Assembly (NCBI RefSeq): GCF_000332095.2 | Contig: NZ_KI913949.1 | Span: 5,232,814-5,296,813 of the forward strand | Origin: Leptolyngbya sp. PCC 6406 | GTDB taxonomy: Bacteria > Cyanobacteriota > Cyanobacteriia > Phormidesmidales > Phormidesmidaceae | Length of the DNA stretch: 64,000 nucleotides | Direction: 5' to 3' | Shown here: piece after piece, positions 43,185 through 53,274 of the stretch | Layout of the letters: each line of letters begins with the position of its first letter | Numbering within the stretch: the stretch's first letter is position 1 | The notes under the pieces: generated by a model | What the model was told of the DNA's origin: nothing | Database searches by the model: none | The model's input: the letters and a program-made list of their open reading frames with translations, nothing else | Made by a program: the position numbers and the translations under genes

Positions 43185-43709
43185 ATGGCTGAACTACCCC
43201 TCATCACTGCGATCTACACCGACGGCGCTTGTTCCGGTAATCCCGGACCGGGTGGCTGGGGCACGGTGCTCTACTTCGAGGGAGATGGGGTCCACGAGTT
43301 GGGAGGTTACGCCGCCCAGACCACAAACAACCGGATGGAAATGCAAGCCGCGATCGCAGGTCTAGCCTTTTTCGTCGCCAGTGGTCAGACCCAACCCATC
43401 GAGCTATTCACCGACAGCGAATATGTCAAAAAGGGCATCACCGAATGGATCGCAGGCTGGAAGCGCCGGGGTTGGCAAACCGCCGCCAAAAAGCCCGTCT
43501 TGAATCAAGATCTGTGGATCAAGCTGGATGAAGTGAATCAAGCCGCAGCCGCCCAGACCGGGAAACCCGTGAAGTGGACCTATGTTCGGGGACACGCCGG
43601 AAACGTAGGAAATGAGCGATGTGACACGATTGCCCGAGGATTTTCCCTAAAACGAGGAACAAAGCTCATTCAAATGGCCGCTGCCGCCGCAATCGAGACT
43701 AGCATGTAG
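43185..43709 (+). CDS. rnhA: ribonuclease HI
   Basis: The protein has 174 residues. The four catalytic acids are in place: IYTDGACSGNPGPGGWG, NNRMEMQAA, LFTDSEYVKKG and NERCDTIA. The basic protrusion segment WKRRGWQTAAKKPV is present. It removes RNA from RNA-DNA hybrids. The last 20 residues (KRGTKLIQMAAAAAIE) are a small extension beyond the usual 155. It diverges from dnaX with about 150 bp between start codons. Confidence 0.96.
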   Translation: MAELPLITAIYTDGACSGNPGPGGWGTVLYFEGDGVHELGGYAAQTTNNRMEMQAAIAGLAFFVASGQTQPIELFTDSEYVKKGITEWIAGWKRRGWQTAAKKPVLNQDLWIKLDEVNQAAAAQTGKPVKWTYVRGHAGNVGNERCDTIARGFSLKRGTKLIQMAAAAAIETSM

Positions 43710-43833
43710 CAAAATATACAAATTTTTGACTCGTAACCCCAAATAATGTTGGAAAATCATGTATTTTTTTCAAAATAAACCCATAAAATATCTGAGTTTA
43801 TTGTGTTCCCTCTAGATCTTCTCCTACACTCCT

Positions 43834-44118
43834 ATGGCCGACTCCGGTGTGACTCAGCAGCCGACGGATAACGCCGAAGGTCTCCCCCGTGAGACCCGCG
43901 TCATTCAGCTTAGAAATATGCTGGAGACGTTACAGATTGCTGACGCGATCGCGCAGCAGAGTTACTTGATTACCAGTTCCGAATTAGCAGATCTCATGGA
44001 TGTAAATGCCAGTGCCGTCACCAGTCGTGGCGAATACTGGGCTTGGCGAAACTGGTCCGTGTCGCGGGTTCGCCGGGAAGGCAATCAAATTCTCTGGCAA
44101 CTAGAGCGCATTGATTAG
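43834..44118 (+). CDS. conserved hypothetical small protein (possible helix-turn-helix)
   Basis: The protein has 94 residues. After a polar N-terminus it reads RVIQLRNMLETLQIADAIAQ and then LITSSELADLMDVNASAVTSRG followed by EYWAWRNWSVSRVRREGNQILW. The segment SSELADLMDVNASAVTSRG looks like a helix-turn-helix, with a Trp-rich wing after it. It resembles small cyanobacterial proteins without assigned function. It is followed by a strong bidirectional terminator. Confidence 0.75.
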   Translation: MADSGVTQQPTDNAEGLPRETRVIQLRNMLETLQIADAIAQQSYLITSSELADLMDVNASAVTSRGEYWAWRNWSVSRVRREGNQILWQLERID

Positions 44119-44160
44119 TTCTAGATAGTTCTAGAACTCGGGGATTTACCCCAATAGAAA

Positions 44161-44190
44161 AAATGCCCCAGGGTTAACCCTGGGGCATTT
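44161..44190. terminator. bidirectional intrinsic terminator
   Basis: This perfect 30-bp palindrome has arms AAATGCCCCAGGGTT and its complement. It is preceded by an A-run (44155-44163) and followed by TTTTT. It serves both the small plus-strand gene ending at 44118 and the minus-strand rpmA ending at 44220. Confidence 0.92.
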
Positions 44191-44219
44191 TTGATCGCAG
44201 TATTCCTAAACCGTCGCAC

Positions 44220-44510
44220 CTAAACCGCCGCTACCGCTGCGTCTTCAACCACGACAGGAACGGGGTAGACACTGATCTTCTTGCGGCTCTTGCCCTTGCG
44301 CTCAAAGGTGACGATGCCGTCGATCAGGGCAAACAGGGTATCGTCACTGCCGCGACCCACATTCACACCGGGGTGAACCTTGGTGCCCCGTTGACGAATC
44401 AAGATATTGCCAGCGCGTACCGCTTGGCCACCATAGCGCTTAACTCCCAACCGCTTGGCGTTTGAGTCGCGTCCGTTTCTTGTACTACCAGTACCTTTCT
44501 TATGGGCCAT
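44220..44510 (-). CDS. rpmA: 50S ribosomal protein L27
   Basis: The protein has 96 residues and starts [20 protein letters not shown], the L27 N-terminus that reaches the peptidyl transferase centre. It continues with [23 protein letters not shown] and a short cyanobacterial Ala/Val tail. It follows rplU by 72 bp, the conserved L21-L27 pair, and is terminated at 44161-44190. Confidence 0.98.
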   Translation of the reverse strand: MAHKKGTGSTRNGRDSNAKRLGVKRYGGQAVRAGNILIRQRGTKVHPGVNVGRGSDDTLFALIDGIVTFERKGKSRKKISVYPVPVVVEDAAVAAV

Positions 44511-44582
44511 GGGTTTCCCTCAGTGAATAACAGGAATTACAGAACAATGCCTCAGCAGGCAGAACCGGGCTCCTCCAGCCCC

Positions 44583-44987
44583 CTACTCTTCTTCCCCAGC
44601 CGTTGTATCCGGGACAGTCTGAGCCTCGGTTAGGGTGGCTTCTGTGGGAGCTGCGGAGGAGAGCACGTCACCATTTAGGGCGATCGCATCCACCATCAAG
44701 CGCGTCAGCTCTTGGCGGTGTCCCCGCTTTTTGCGGGTTTTCTTCTTGGGCTGCATCTTATAGACGATGATCTTGCGTCCCCGGAGGTGGCGCATCACCG
44801 TTGCCGATACCGTAGCCCCATCCACCAAGGGTTGCCCCACCATGGCGTCTCCATCATGGGAGACGAAGAATACTTGGTCGAGGACGACGGTGTCATCTTC
44901 CTCCACCGCCATCCGGTCCACGTCGTAAAAGCGTCCGGGCTCTACCCGCAGTTGCTTACCGCCCGCTTCAATAATTGCATAGGTCAT
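44583..44987 (-). CDS. rplU: 50S ribosomal protein L21
   Basis: The protein has 134 residues. It begins [24 protein letters not shown] and contains [27 protein letters not shown], the rRNA-binding L21 signature. It has an acidic/Thr-rich C-terminal extension beyond the usual 103 residues. It is the first gene of rplU-rpmA. The 128 bp to chlB upstream holds a HIP1 site and no clear leader element. Confidence 0.98.
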   Translation of the reverse strand: MTYAIIEAGGKQLRVEPGRFYDVDRMAVEEDDTVVLDQVFFVSHDGDAMVGQPLVDGATVSATVMRHLRGRKIIVYKMQPKKKTRKKRGHRQELTRLMVDAIALNGDVLSSAAPTEATLTEAQTVPDTTAGEEE

Positions 44988-45115
44988 GGATTTACTTCCT
45001 TGCGATCGCCGTACAGGTAACGCTCAGTCGAGCTGTTTTTTGAGAGAAACCTGATCCGAGCGAATTTCACAGCCGATTTACCATCATGCCGGAGGAAGAT
45101 AGCCCCTGTCAACCG

Positions 45116-46642
45116 CTATGCACCCACAGCCTCCTTCGCGGCGTAGAGAACTTCGGCACTGATTTCCGAAACCCCCCGTTCCCGCGCAAACTTCTCGGTG
45201 TTGCGCTTGACCTTGCCCCGCACAAAACCGGGAATCCGGTTCAGTTCCGTCAGGCCATCCTTGGTCCAGGTCAGGTCCGAATCCGCCGACATGGTTTTGG
45301 TGATACCTTCCTTGGTGTCGTGACCGCCAAAGATTTCCAGCAGATGATCCTCCATGCCCAGGGTGAAGGAGTTGTACACCAAATCCACGATTTGGTTGGC
45401 CCCTTCATAGCCCAGGAAAGGCCGATAGCCAACGGGGAAATTCTGAATGTGGATGGGGGCGGCGATCACCCCGCAAGGAATATTTAACCGCTTGCCCACA
45501 TGGCGTTCCATCTGGGTGCCGAAGATGGCGGAGGGCTCTAGTTTGGCAATCTTATCTGCGATCGCACCATTGTCCTCACTGATCAGCACTTCATCACAAA
45601 ATTCCCCCACCTGATCCTGGAACCAGTCAGCGTCGTACTTGCAGTAGGTGCCCGCCAGCACGACATGGATGCCCATCTCCCGCGCCAGGATCTTAGTCAT
45701 CGCCGCCGCGTGGGTGCTGTCGCCAAACACCACCGCCTTTTTACCCGTCAGGTTTTGGCAGTCAATAGACCGGGAGAACCAAGCCGCATTAGACACAAAC
45801 CGGGTTTGCTCATCAATGAAGCCCTCATAATTCACCTCTGCCCCCTGCGATCGCACCACCTGCTGAATCTTGCGGATGCAGCGGGCCGTCTCCACAATGC
45901 CCATAGGTGTGATGTCCACAAAGGGCATCCCAAAACGGTCCTCTAGGTACTGGGCCGTTTGGGGGCCAATTTCCCGGTAGGGGACAAGGTTAAACCAAGC
46001 TCGGGTGAGATTCTTCAAATCCTGAACCGAGGCTTTTTCTGGAATCACCGCATTGATTTCAATGCCGAGATCCGTCATCAGTTTTTTCAGTTCCGTGGCG
46101 TCGTGGTTATTGTGAAAACCCAGGGTAGTGAAGCCAATGATATTGACCGAAGGCTTCTCCGTCTTACCCTCCGGACGTTCTCCCTTGCGATCGGCACGAT
46201 CCAGGTAATACTGCACAATCTGCTGCAAAGTGCGATCGGCGGCCTGAAGCTCGTTCACCCGGTAGTGATTCACATCCGCCAGTAGCACATCACACTGGGC
46301 ATCTAGATTGGCCCGCTCAACGAAATTCTGGAGATCCTCTTGCAAAATGCTGGAGGTGCAGGTGGGGGTGAGGACAATGAGATCGGGATGCTCTTCCTGA
46401 TCCTTGCGGGTGATGTTATCCACCACCTTTTCCTGAGAGCCCCGCGCCAAGACATTACGATCCACGATGCTGGTGGTGACGGGGGTAAAGTCCCGCTCTC
46501 GCTCCAGCATGGAACGCATCACATTGAAATAGTCATCCCCCAAGGGTGCATGCATAATTGCGTGCACATTCTTGAAGGAACTGGCGATCCGTAGCGTGCC
46601 AATGTGGGCCGGACCGGCATACATCCAGTAAGCCAGTTTCAT
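45116..46642 (-). CDS. chlB: light-independent protochlorophyllide reductase subunit B
   Basis: The protein has 508 residues and is collinear with Chl[21 protein letters not shown] at the start, Asp36 in APLGDDYF (the known Asp ligand to the NB-cluster 4Fe-4S), [14 protein letters not shown] with a Cys ligand, and [18 protein letters not shown]. With ChlN and ChlL it reduces protochlorophyllide in the dark or at low oxygen. chlN and chlL are not in this window. It marks the organism as a chlorophyll-making phototroph. Confidence 0.98.
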   Translation of the reverse strand: MKLAYWMYAGPAHIGTLRIASSFKNVHAIMHAPLGDDYFNVMRSMLERERDFTPVTTSIVDRNVLARGSQEKVVDNITRKDQEEHPDLIVLTPTCTSSILQEDLQNFVERANLDAQCDVLLADVNHYRVNELQAADRTLQQIVQYYLDRADRKGERPEGKTEKPSVNIIGFTTLGFHNNHDATELKKLMTDLGIEINAVIPEKASVQDLKNLTRAWFNLVPYREIGPQTAQYLEDRFGMPFVDITPMGIVETARCIRKIQQVVRSQGAEVNYEGFIDEQTRFVSNAAWFSRSIDCQNLTGKKAVVFGDSTHAAAMTKILAREMGIHVVLAGTYCKYDADWFQDQVGEFCDEVLISEDNGAIADKIAKLEPSAIFGTQMERHVGKRLNIPCGVIAAPIHIQNFPVGYRPFLGYEGANQIVDLVYNSFTLGMEDHLLEIFGGHDTKEGITKTMSADSDLTWTKDGLTELNRIPGFVRGKVKRNTEKFARERGVSEISAEVLYAAKEAVGA

Positions 46643-46887
46643 ACAGAGGAGTCTCCTGGGTTGAGGTCAGAGTCGAATGGGTTTTTGCCGAAAACCTCCG
46701 CTCGCCCCGTCACAGCATCGACGCCCTTCTGAGGTGTCCAGCGTTAGCACCTCTGCCACCATAGGCAAAACCCGTGCCCCAGAACCATCTCCGCAACCTC
46801 CCTTTACAGTTCGACAGGTTCCGTTAAGTCAGTGGGCGCAACTGGCGCAACCATCGCCCATTCTCGGTGAAATGCGATGGCCGAACA

Positions 46888-47020
46888 TCAACGTAAGCCG
46901 AGACAATATGGGCTCCGAGGAATTCAGGAGTTAGGAGCCAGGAGTCAGTACTCTCCTAGATTCTGGCTCCTAACTCCTCACTCCTCCCCAAGAGATTTGT
47001 CCCGCTTTGAGTTGATACCC
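46888..47020. mobile_element. MITE-like element, family A, copy 2 (inverted)
   Basis: Read on the minus strand it begins GGGTATCAACTCAAAGCGGGACAAATCTC, in two identical blocks with the copy at 3288, and ends TTGTCTCGGCTTACGTTGA. The interior again consists of AGGAGTTAGGAGCCAG-type units. The outer bases of the right end (TGTTC for ACCC) are degenerate. It enters the 3' end of the AbiEii-like gene. The remaining spacer to chlB (46643-46887) has no supported gene and should contain the chlB promoter. Confidence 0.8.
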
Positions 47021-47946
47021 TCCGGGCGCTCGCGGTCAGTGCGGTGAGTGGGTGCTAGGTCAAAGTCTGAAGCAAGCCGGTCTAACCCGTCAATAATGAT
47101 CTGAGGAGAGGTGATGGACAGGGCATCGTAACAGCGATCGCGATAGTCTGGCGCTTGCTGAAACCCTACAATGGCCCGCTGTAGTGGCTCGATCACCGCA
47201 TAGGCCGCTTCAGCTTTTGCCAGTGCTGCGGTTGGGAGTGGCTGATGCCGTCGAACAACGGATAAGTCGATTAGGTCGCGAGAGAAGACGGAGCGATCTG
47301 ACCAGCGATCGCTATTGGCCATCAGTTTTTCGGCAATCCTATCTACCGCGTTGAGGCAGGCAACCGGACACCACGAGGGCTGTTCTGGTTGATCGAGAAC
47401 AATTCTACCCTCAGAGATGATTTCAAAGCGGATAGTGCTACCTTGCATCACAACCGGAAATCGAATTCCATACTGGTTAGCTTGAATCTCGCGGGGCAGT
47501 TCCACCTGGGAAGGATCTTCAAACAGAGCCCGGTATTGCTGCTTGAAGATGGCATTTCTAAGCTGCTGGTAGCCCATTGGGCTGGAACACAAGAAATCGA
47601 TATCTTTACTCAGTCGATACTCGTCATACAACAGTGCCAGCAGTGTACCGCCACCCAAGTACACCTGACAGTCCAGCAAAAACGACGCCTGGAGCTGGCC
47701 AAGGATGGATAAAATCTTTTGATGCTGATCTTGAGTAAACAAGCTGCTTAACCAGGAACCATACTGCTGAGCCAGTTGATCGATAAACGTCCGCTCTTCA
47801 GGTTCAAGCGGGCCACTGCGATAGCGCCAGCCTCGTTCATAGCAGCGCAGCATTTCTAGCGGGGTGAGCTGGTAGATATCTTTGACCTGCCAGCAAACTT
47901 CTGCCAGAAAGGGGAGTCGAGTTGGTACGATGGCGGCTGATGTCAT
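46978..47946 (-). CDS. AbiEii/AbiGii-like nucleotidyltransferase with a MITE-encoded C-terminal tail
   Basis: The protein has 322 residues. The nucleotidyltransferase core YLGGGTLLALLYDEYRLSKDIDFL (about residues 95-118, with the GG and D-x-D motifs) and CLNAVDRIAEKLMAN fit the AbiEii toxin family. The final residues GINSKRDKSLGEE and the stop are encoded by the MITE at 46888-47020, so the native C-terminus was replaced or truncated. No AbiEi-like antitoxin gene is adjacent; upstream is only a short AT-rich spacer. It could be an orphan toxin or a decayed one. Confidence 0.82.
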   Translation of the reverse strand: MTSAAIVPTRLPFLAEVCWQVKDIYQLTPLEMLRCYERGWRYRSGPLEPEERTFIDQLAQQYGSWLSSLFTQDQHQKILSILGQLQASFLLDCQVYLGGGTLLALLYDEYRLSKDIDFLCSSPMGYQQLRNAIFKQQYRALFEDPSQVELPREIQANQYGIRFPVVMQGSTIRFEIISEGRIVLDQPEQPSWCPVACLNAVDRIAEKLMANSDRWSDRSVFSRDLIDLSVVRRHQPLPTAALAKAEAAYAVIEPLQRAIVGFQQAPDYRDRCYDALSITSPQIIIDGLDRLASDFDLAPTHRTDRERPEGINSKRDKSLGEE

Positions 47947-48096
47947 AGCACATGATGAACGAGTACCACTGTTGCCGGAGGTGATTCGGGCTAAAGCTCC
48001 AGTTCACCAGGGGGCGGCAGCAGCCTGAGCATTGGACTATAGATTCTGCTCCTCCCAGCACTTTGTGAGTAGTTACGCCCCAATAACATCCTTAAA

Positions 48097-48561
48097 TCAC
48101 AGGCATAAAGATCGAAATCCTTCCATGAACCCCTCATAAGCATAGATACACATATCAAGCACATCGCTCAAAAAACCAGAAGAAACCTCATAGTCTAAAG
48201 GCAAAACAAGCATATACTTAAAGTACAAGATTTTCTTGTCTTCAGAAATATCAAAATGCCCCATAGGCAACTTGTTATTAACCCTAGGCAAGGAATTCAC
48301 AAGTCCTGGCAAGCCCTCATCACTGATTTTAAAATCATATTCTGCATAAACTTGAACAAAAACAGAACCCTCCAAATCTTCAGAAAGTGGGTACACCGTA
48401 AAATCAAAGCTATTCTCTTCCCCATTCTCATCGTCCCAAAGAACGGATAGTGTATTGTAAACAAAGCCTTCGGATTTGCTCAGAAACCTAGTCTCATAGT
48501 CCAGAGCTTCTGCGGCTACCTGCAAATCAAGTAACTTGCCAATCTCATCATTACTACTCAT
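48097..48561 (-). CDS. YbjN-like small protein next to an eCIS-cargo-like gene
   Basis: The protein has 154 residues, acidic and AT-rich in coding. Its pattern of beta strands, a central GLPGLVNSLPRVNNKLPMGHFDI with KKILYFKYMLVLP, and a final long helix pair resembles the YbjN/type III secretion chaperone-like fold. It lies 48 bp after the 778-residue cargo-like gene on the same strand, so it may be its chaperone or immunity partner. The fold call is by pattern only; the role is inference. Confidence 0.6.
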   Translation of the reverse strand: MSSNDEIGKLLDLQVAAEALDYETRFLSKSEGFVYNTLSVLWDDENGEENSFDFTVYPLSEDLEGSVFVQVYAEYDFKISDEGLPGLVNSLPRVNNKLPMGHFDISEDKKILYFKYMLVLPLDYEVSSGFLSDVLDMCIYAYEGFMEGFRSLCL

Positions 48562-48609
48562 AAAACTCAGTATTTTTCAATCCAATTGTTTTTATCGGCA
48601 CAATAAGCA

Positions 48610-50946
48610 CTACAGAAACTCACGTTTATTAATTGCTTCTACAAGCATTTTAATTTGCTTTTGTGGATCGCCATTCTCTTTAACAAGCGTTTTTTCACTA
48701 ATGCCTAATGCCTTTAGATACATCTGGATATTTTTATAGTCTAAAATCACCTTCTGCTCGTCCTGCTCATAGGACAGATCCACAATTAGTTTGATCAGGA
48801 ACTTAACTTGTTTCAGCCTAAAGTCTTCCTTTGCTGCCGTTGATTTTGTATGATCAAAGATAGACTTGGTCTGTTTACCCTTTGCCATCTTACGAGCCGC
48901 TCTGTCTCGTGCCTTCTGTTTCGCCATTCGTGCAGCAGGCAACGATAAATCAACAGCAGTGGCAGCTCCCTTGGTAATAGCTCCCCCCATTGCTCCTATG
49001 CCGCTCAATGTAGCCACTGAGCCAGCTATCCTAGTCATCTCGGTTGCAATATGGATGGATTGTCGTGTTACTCGCTTCGTATTTGCATCTCGCAGTTCTG
49101 TAGTCATTGAAAATTCAGCTACATCTTCACGGCTGAGCTTTCTGCTAGATTCCTCTGCGACTATTTCTTCTTCTAGTTTTTCGATATGTAATTTTAGTTG
49201 ATCTCTACGGGCAGTCAATTTATCTTTTTCTTTAGCTTTCTTCGCATCACTGATCCGTCTCAATCCTTTCCATTTTTTCAGATTATCTATATTTGCTAGC
49301 CGCTTCTCCGTATCCCTTAAAACCTCTTTCTCATTAACGATTTCAGCCTCTTTAGACCGATAGAATTTGGATGCCGACTTTAGAGTTTCTTTGTCTACAC
49401 CTTTCTCTTGAGCAATCGCTTTACGACGCTCGTTCATAAGCTTACGACTAGAATTTGAGATTGCCAAATAATAGCCATCCATAATCATTTTAACGGCAGC
49501 GATCGCGATATCGAGACCCGGTATCGCCGCCATCAGTCCTCCCGCAGCAGCTCCCTCTACTAACTCAATAAAAGATTTAATCGACAATACAATTGATTTA
49601 GCACTCTCCAAGGCATGAAGACCTACCTCTGTAGACTTTCTGGCAATTTCTTCAGTGCTGTAGTCCTGGTGGTTCTTAATTAATTCAACAACTCCCTTCA
49701 TTGCCAAGAAGCCGTCTTTAATGCCTCCAAAGGCAGCTCCATAGCCCTCAAATGATGACCCCAATCCTTTAGCGAGAGTACCAGATGCTCCACCTTCACC
49801 CAGGGTATTTACCAGCTTAGATACGGATTCCCCTGTTTTCATGGCACCTTGTTCGATTTCCAAGAAAATCACGAACGTTTCTGCTGCCGATTTCTCAGGA
49901 TCGCCTAGGTCTTTAAAGCCTTTTGCCAAACCTAATAATCCCGTAATTCCAGTGATGCTATCCCCTACTATGCCCATGTTTTTAGCATGGTGCAAATCTG
50001 ACTTACTAGCGGTAGGGTTTCCTTCGGCATCAACCTCTCCCCCAGACCCTGTTTTGATAGTCTTGTTATTCAATGCATCAGCAACACCCGTTATTCCTTC
50101 ATTGCCAATTAATGTTCCTGGGACACTAGTAACAGCCCCTACAACATCATTCGCCTGATCTAGTTTACTAGCACCTTTTTCCTGTTTAATCGGCTCAAAA
50201 ACATCTTTGCGTACATATAAATTCTTCGAGGCTTTTTTACCTTCAATATTTACAACTTTGTACCATACATAATGTTTCGGTCCCGTTTTATCTACCGCGC
50301 TAAAATCTTCTTGGTTAGGGCCACGTCTTGAGTAAATTTCTGTGTCTGTATCAATAGTAAGTTGTTGACCATGAATAATTTCCTGGTCTTCTACTCCGTC
50401 ATATATAGTGCCATTCACCATTTTCACCAAGTGAGAGACGCCTGTTACAAGAACGTCTGATGGCACCCGTTGGATAGATGGATTTGTCCTACTAAGACTG
50501 ACAGCTTGCTTGCTGACGAGGGTATGTTGTCTCCTGACATCCGTTCCCTGCGCCATTGCTCTAGAAACAGAAACAACATGCTGCTGCTGTACCGAATCAC
50601 CTGCTGTAGCGGCGGACTGGGGCTGGTTAATCTGCGCTACGACTTGCGCTGCCACTTGGTCGGCCTCTTGCTCATAGGGGTCGCCGATGGCTCCAACAGT
50701 GAGTTGAGGTTGAATCGGGAGTGGGGCGGCTACCGCCGCAACGGGCGCGTGTCCATAAAAACTGGCTAGGGGATTTTGGGTATCGAGATGAACACGTTTA
50801 TCACCGGCGTGCCAGTCTGGGGTTGCTACCGGAGGGTTAGGGGCTTTGGCCTGGACCACGGGCGGGGTTGGCATGAAGCGTGCCGCAGCCTTACCAATGG
50901 ATCTGCCAGCAGAAGTCTTAGCCTGACTCTGATAACCCATGACCAT
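48610..50946 (-). CDS. large protein with eCIS-cargo leader (DUF4157-like N-terminus) and hydrophobic helical body
   Basis: The protein has 778 residues; starts at 50946 or 50940 are both possible. Residues 1-130 are a Pro/Ala/Gln-rich leader containing PIQPQLTVGAIGDPYEQEADQVAAQV (about 77-102, in two parts). This is the DP.EQEAD.VA signature found in front of extracellular contractile injection system cargo. The HExxH motif of full DUF4157 is absent. A beta-rich SH3-like segment (165-250) precedes amphipathic/hydrophobic stretches (about 330-480, 640-670), including AAAGGLMAAIPGLDIAIAA, and a coiled coil (530-610). This could be a pore-forming or membrane-acting toxin. It is AT-rich relative to neighbours. 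Confidence 0.75.
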   Translation of the reverse strand: MVMGYQSQAKTSAGRSIGKAAARFMPTPPVVQAKAPNPPVATPDWHAGDKRVHLDTQNPLASFYGHAPVAAVAAPLPIQPQLTVGAIGDPYEQEADQVAAQVVAQINQPQSAATAGDSVQQQHVVSVSRAMAQGTDVRRQHTLVSKQAVSLSRTNPSIQRVPSDVLVTGVSHLVKMVNGTIYDGVEDQEIIHGQQLTIDTDTEIYSRRGPNQEDFSAVDKTGPKHYVWYKVVNIEGKKASKNLYVRKDVFEPIKQEKGASKLDQANDVVGAVTSVPGTLIGNEGITGVADALNNKTIKTGSGGEVDAEGNPTASKSDLHHAKNMGIVGDSITGITGLLGLAKGFKDLGDPEKSAAETFVIFLEIEQGAMKTGESVSKLVNTLGEGGASGTLAKGLGSSFEGYGAAFGGIKDGFLAMKGVVELIKNHQDYSTEEIARKSTEVGLHALESAKSIVLSIKSFIELVEGAAAGGLMAAIPGLDIAIAAVKMIMDGYYLAISNSSRKLMNERRKAIAQEKGVDKETLKSASKFYRSKEAEIVNEKEVLRDTEKRLANIDNLKKWKGLRRISDAKKAKEKDKLTARRDQLKLHIEKLEEEIVAEESSRKLSREDVAEFSMTTELRDANTKRVTRQSIHIATEMTRIAGSVATLSGIGAMGGAITKGAATAVDLSLPAARMAKQKARDRAARKMAKGKQTKSIFDHTKSTAAKEDFRLKQVKFLIKLIVDLSYEQDEQKVILDYKNIQMYLKALGISEKTLVKENGDPQKQIKMLVEAINKREFL

Positions 50947-51207
50947 TAACCCCCTTCACAAGCTAAAGCGGTTAAACAATAAACACAAAAGGCCCCTTCT
51001 CTCTTTAAAATCAATTCGGATTGTTATATATCGCTCATAAAAGTTGCACTGTATCACGATCATAATCGCGGAACATTCTTCACTACAATAGCCGATAGTC
51101 CTCAGTTGGCAAGGACGTGAGTTTCTGAATTCGTTCCATAGTAGAAGCTCAAACTCTATATCTAGAGCACTATCGTATAGCTGCATCGTAGGAGAAGCGT
51201 TCTAGTC

Positions 51208-53226
51208 ATGCCATCAGAGCGATCAGTCCAGGTGAATTGGCAGCAGGCAAACCTCAGCTATGTCCTCGGTTGCCTAACGTTGATACAAAACCTCCTCGAT
51301 CGACTCATTGCTACCATTCACGAGCGTTACGATGACGTACCCGAGACAGCGACGGTGGATCTAGCCGCCATTTCGGCGCAAATGCCCACTCACCCTGCCC
51401 TGACCCAACTTGGTCAGCAGTTCCAACTATCAACCTTCGAGCTCAATATTTTGTTACTTTGCGTAGGAAGAGTGGTACATCCTGATTTCCCTAATCTGTT
51501 TGCCTTAGCCCATCGCAACCTAGAGCAGAACTATCCCACCTTTCAACTGGCACTAAAGCTATTTGCCGATAGTGATTGGCAAGCCTTGACCCCCAGTGCG
51601 CCGCTACGCCGTTGGCAGTTGGTGCAGTTGGCACAAGGTGAGGATATTGCCCAAGCCCGTTTGCAAATTGATGAGAGCATCCTGCACTATCTGCTGGGCG
51701 AGCCCTATGACGATGCGGTGTTGCGGGAAGCGATTGAGCCCTTTTCTATCACCCCAGCCATCGACCGTGCATTGACACCATCCCATCAAACGATCGCAGA
51801 TCAGATGGTGGCTCTATTGCGCCATCGTAAATATCCCGCGCAGGTGCAACTCTGCGGATCGGAAGTAGAACAAAAATGGTCGATCATCGCCACTGTAAGT
51901 ACGCAACTCAATCAGCCCGTATATGTGCTCACCAACAGGGCTATTCCCCATGAAATCAGCGATATCAAACGCTTTATTATGCGCTGGCAGCGGTGGGTCG
52001 CCTTGTCCCCTAGTCTCCTGTTAATCGATGCCGATCAGCAGATGGATCATGTCGAGGGTAGCCCCTTATCCCTGCTGGACTTCCTATTGCGGACCCTTAA
52101 TAGCCCTATTATTCTCTCAACCACGGAGCGGCGGTATGTACCCCAATGTGCCCTAGTATCCTTTGATGTGGCACGGCTTAGTTATCGCGAACGGTTGACG
52201 CTTTGGGAATCTGCCCTCGGTGATAACACGGCAAAACTGAATGGTCAGCTCCATCGGATTGTCTCCCAATTCAATTTGCCCCCAGCCACGATTGAGGCAG
52301 CGGGGGTATCCATCCAACAGCTTGATACGGAAGATCCTCAGGGAGACAATCCTTTCACCGAGAAACTTTGGCAGTTTTGCCGCACTCAGGCCCGTCCCCA
52401 GCTAGACAATTTAGCTCAGCGCATTGACACCACCGCAACCTGGGATGATCTGGTACTGCCCCATCGCGAAAAGGGCATCTTGCAGATGATTGCGACCCAG
52501 GTGCAACAACGGGCGAAAGTTTACGAAGAATGGGGCTTTTCCCGCAAAAGCCAGCGGGGCTTAGGCATTAGCGTGCTTTTCTCGGGGCAAAGCGGCACAG
52601 GTAAAACGATGGCGGCAGAAGTGCTGGCAAAGCAATTTCGGCTCGATCTCTATCGTATTGACCTGAGTACGGTCGTGAGCAAATACATTGGTGAGACGGA
52701 GAAAAACCTGCGCCGTATTTTTGATGCCGCAGAGACAGGGGGCGCAGTGTTGCTGTTTGATGAGGCCGATGCACTGTTTGGTAAGCGTACCGAGGTGAAG
52801 GATAGCCACGATCGCCACGCCAATGTGGAGGTCAGTTATTTATTGCAGCGGATGGAATCCTATCAAGGGTTGGCCATTTTGACGACAAACCTGAAAAAAT
52901 CGCTAGATCAAGCATTTATGCGGCGGATTCGGTTCATTACCGATTTTCCGTTCCCGGATCGGGAGGCCCGTACAGAAATTTGGCGGCGAATATTCCCGAG
53001 TCAAACGCCCATCCAAGGTCTCAAGTACGACAAATTGGGAAATTTGAGCGTCGCGGGGGGGAACATTCGCACTATTGCCCTGAATGCCGCATTTCTCGCC
53101 GCCGCCGCCGAGGAACCCGTACAGATGGGGCACATTCTCCAAGCGGCCCAGCAGGAATATATTAAACTAGACCTCACCCTCACCAGCACTGAAGTGGCCG
53201 GTTGGGTAGCCAGGGAAAAATCCTAA
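51208..53226 (+). CDS. eCIS-type AAA+ ATPase (Afp15/Pvc15-like)
   Basis: The protein has 672 residues. The first ~420 residues are a helical region ([18 protein letters not shown]) with a degenerate ATPase-like domain, as in ATPases of contractile injection clusters. The C-terminal AAA+ domain has Walker [10 protein letters not shown] (about 457-465), [18 protein letters not shown], Walker [15 protein letters not shown] (about 512-525) and the sensor ILTTN with RRIRF arginines. It is divergent from the cargo-like gene by 261 bp. In Photorhabdus/Serratia systems this ATPase assists particle assembly. No sheath, tube or baseplate genes are visible here. Confidence 0.85.
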   Translation: MPSERSVQVNWQQANLSYVLGCLTLIQNLLDRLIATIHERYDDVPETATVDLAAISAQMPTHPALTQLGQQFQLSTFELNILLLCVGRVVHPDFPNLFALAHRNLEQNYPTFQLALKLFADSDWQALTPSAPLRRWQLVQLAQGEDIAQARLQIDESILHYLLGEPYDDAVLREAIEPFSITPAIDRALTPSHQTIADQMVALLRHRKYPAQVQLCGSEVEQKWSIIATVSTQLNQPVYVLTNRAIPHEISDIKRFIMRWQRWVALSPSLLLIDADQQMDHVEGSPLSLLDFLLRTLNSPIILSTTERRYVPQCALVSFDVARLSYRERLTLWESALGDNTAKLNGQLHRIVSQFNLPPATIEAAGVSIQQLDTEDPQGDNPFTEKLWQFCRTQARPQLDNLAQRIDTTATWDDLVLPHREKGILQMIATQVQQRAKVYEEWGFSRKSQRGLGISVLFSGQSGTGKTMAAEVLAKQFRLDLYRIDLSTVVSKYIGETEKNLRRIFDAAETGGAVLLFDEADALFGKRTEVKDSHDRHANVEVSYLLQRMESYQGLAILTTNLKKSLDQAFMRRIRFITDFPFPDREARTEIWRRIFPSQTPIQGLKYDKLGNLSVAGGNIRTIALNAAFLAAAAEEPVQMGHILQAAQQEYIKLDLTLTSTEVAGWVAREKS

Positions 53227-53274
53227 ATGAAGTGCCGATTATTAAAGGTCCGCGTTCCTTAGAACCAGCCGTCC

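Noticed and set aside
46677-46934. 85-codon plus-strand frame between chlB and the AbiEii-like gene
   Set aside because: It runs from the chlB upstream region into MITE A and has no domain or conserved appearance.
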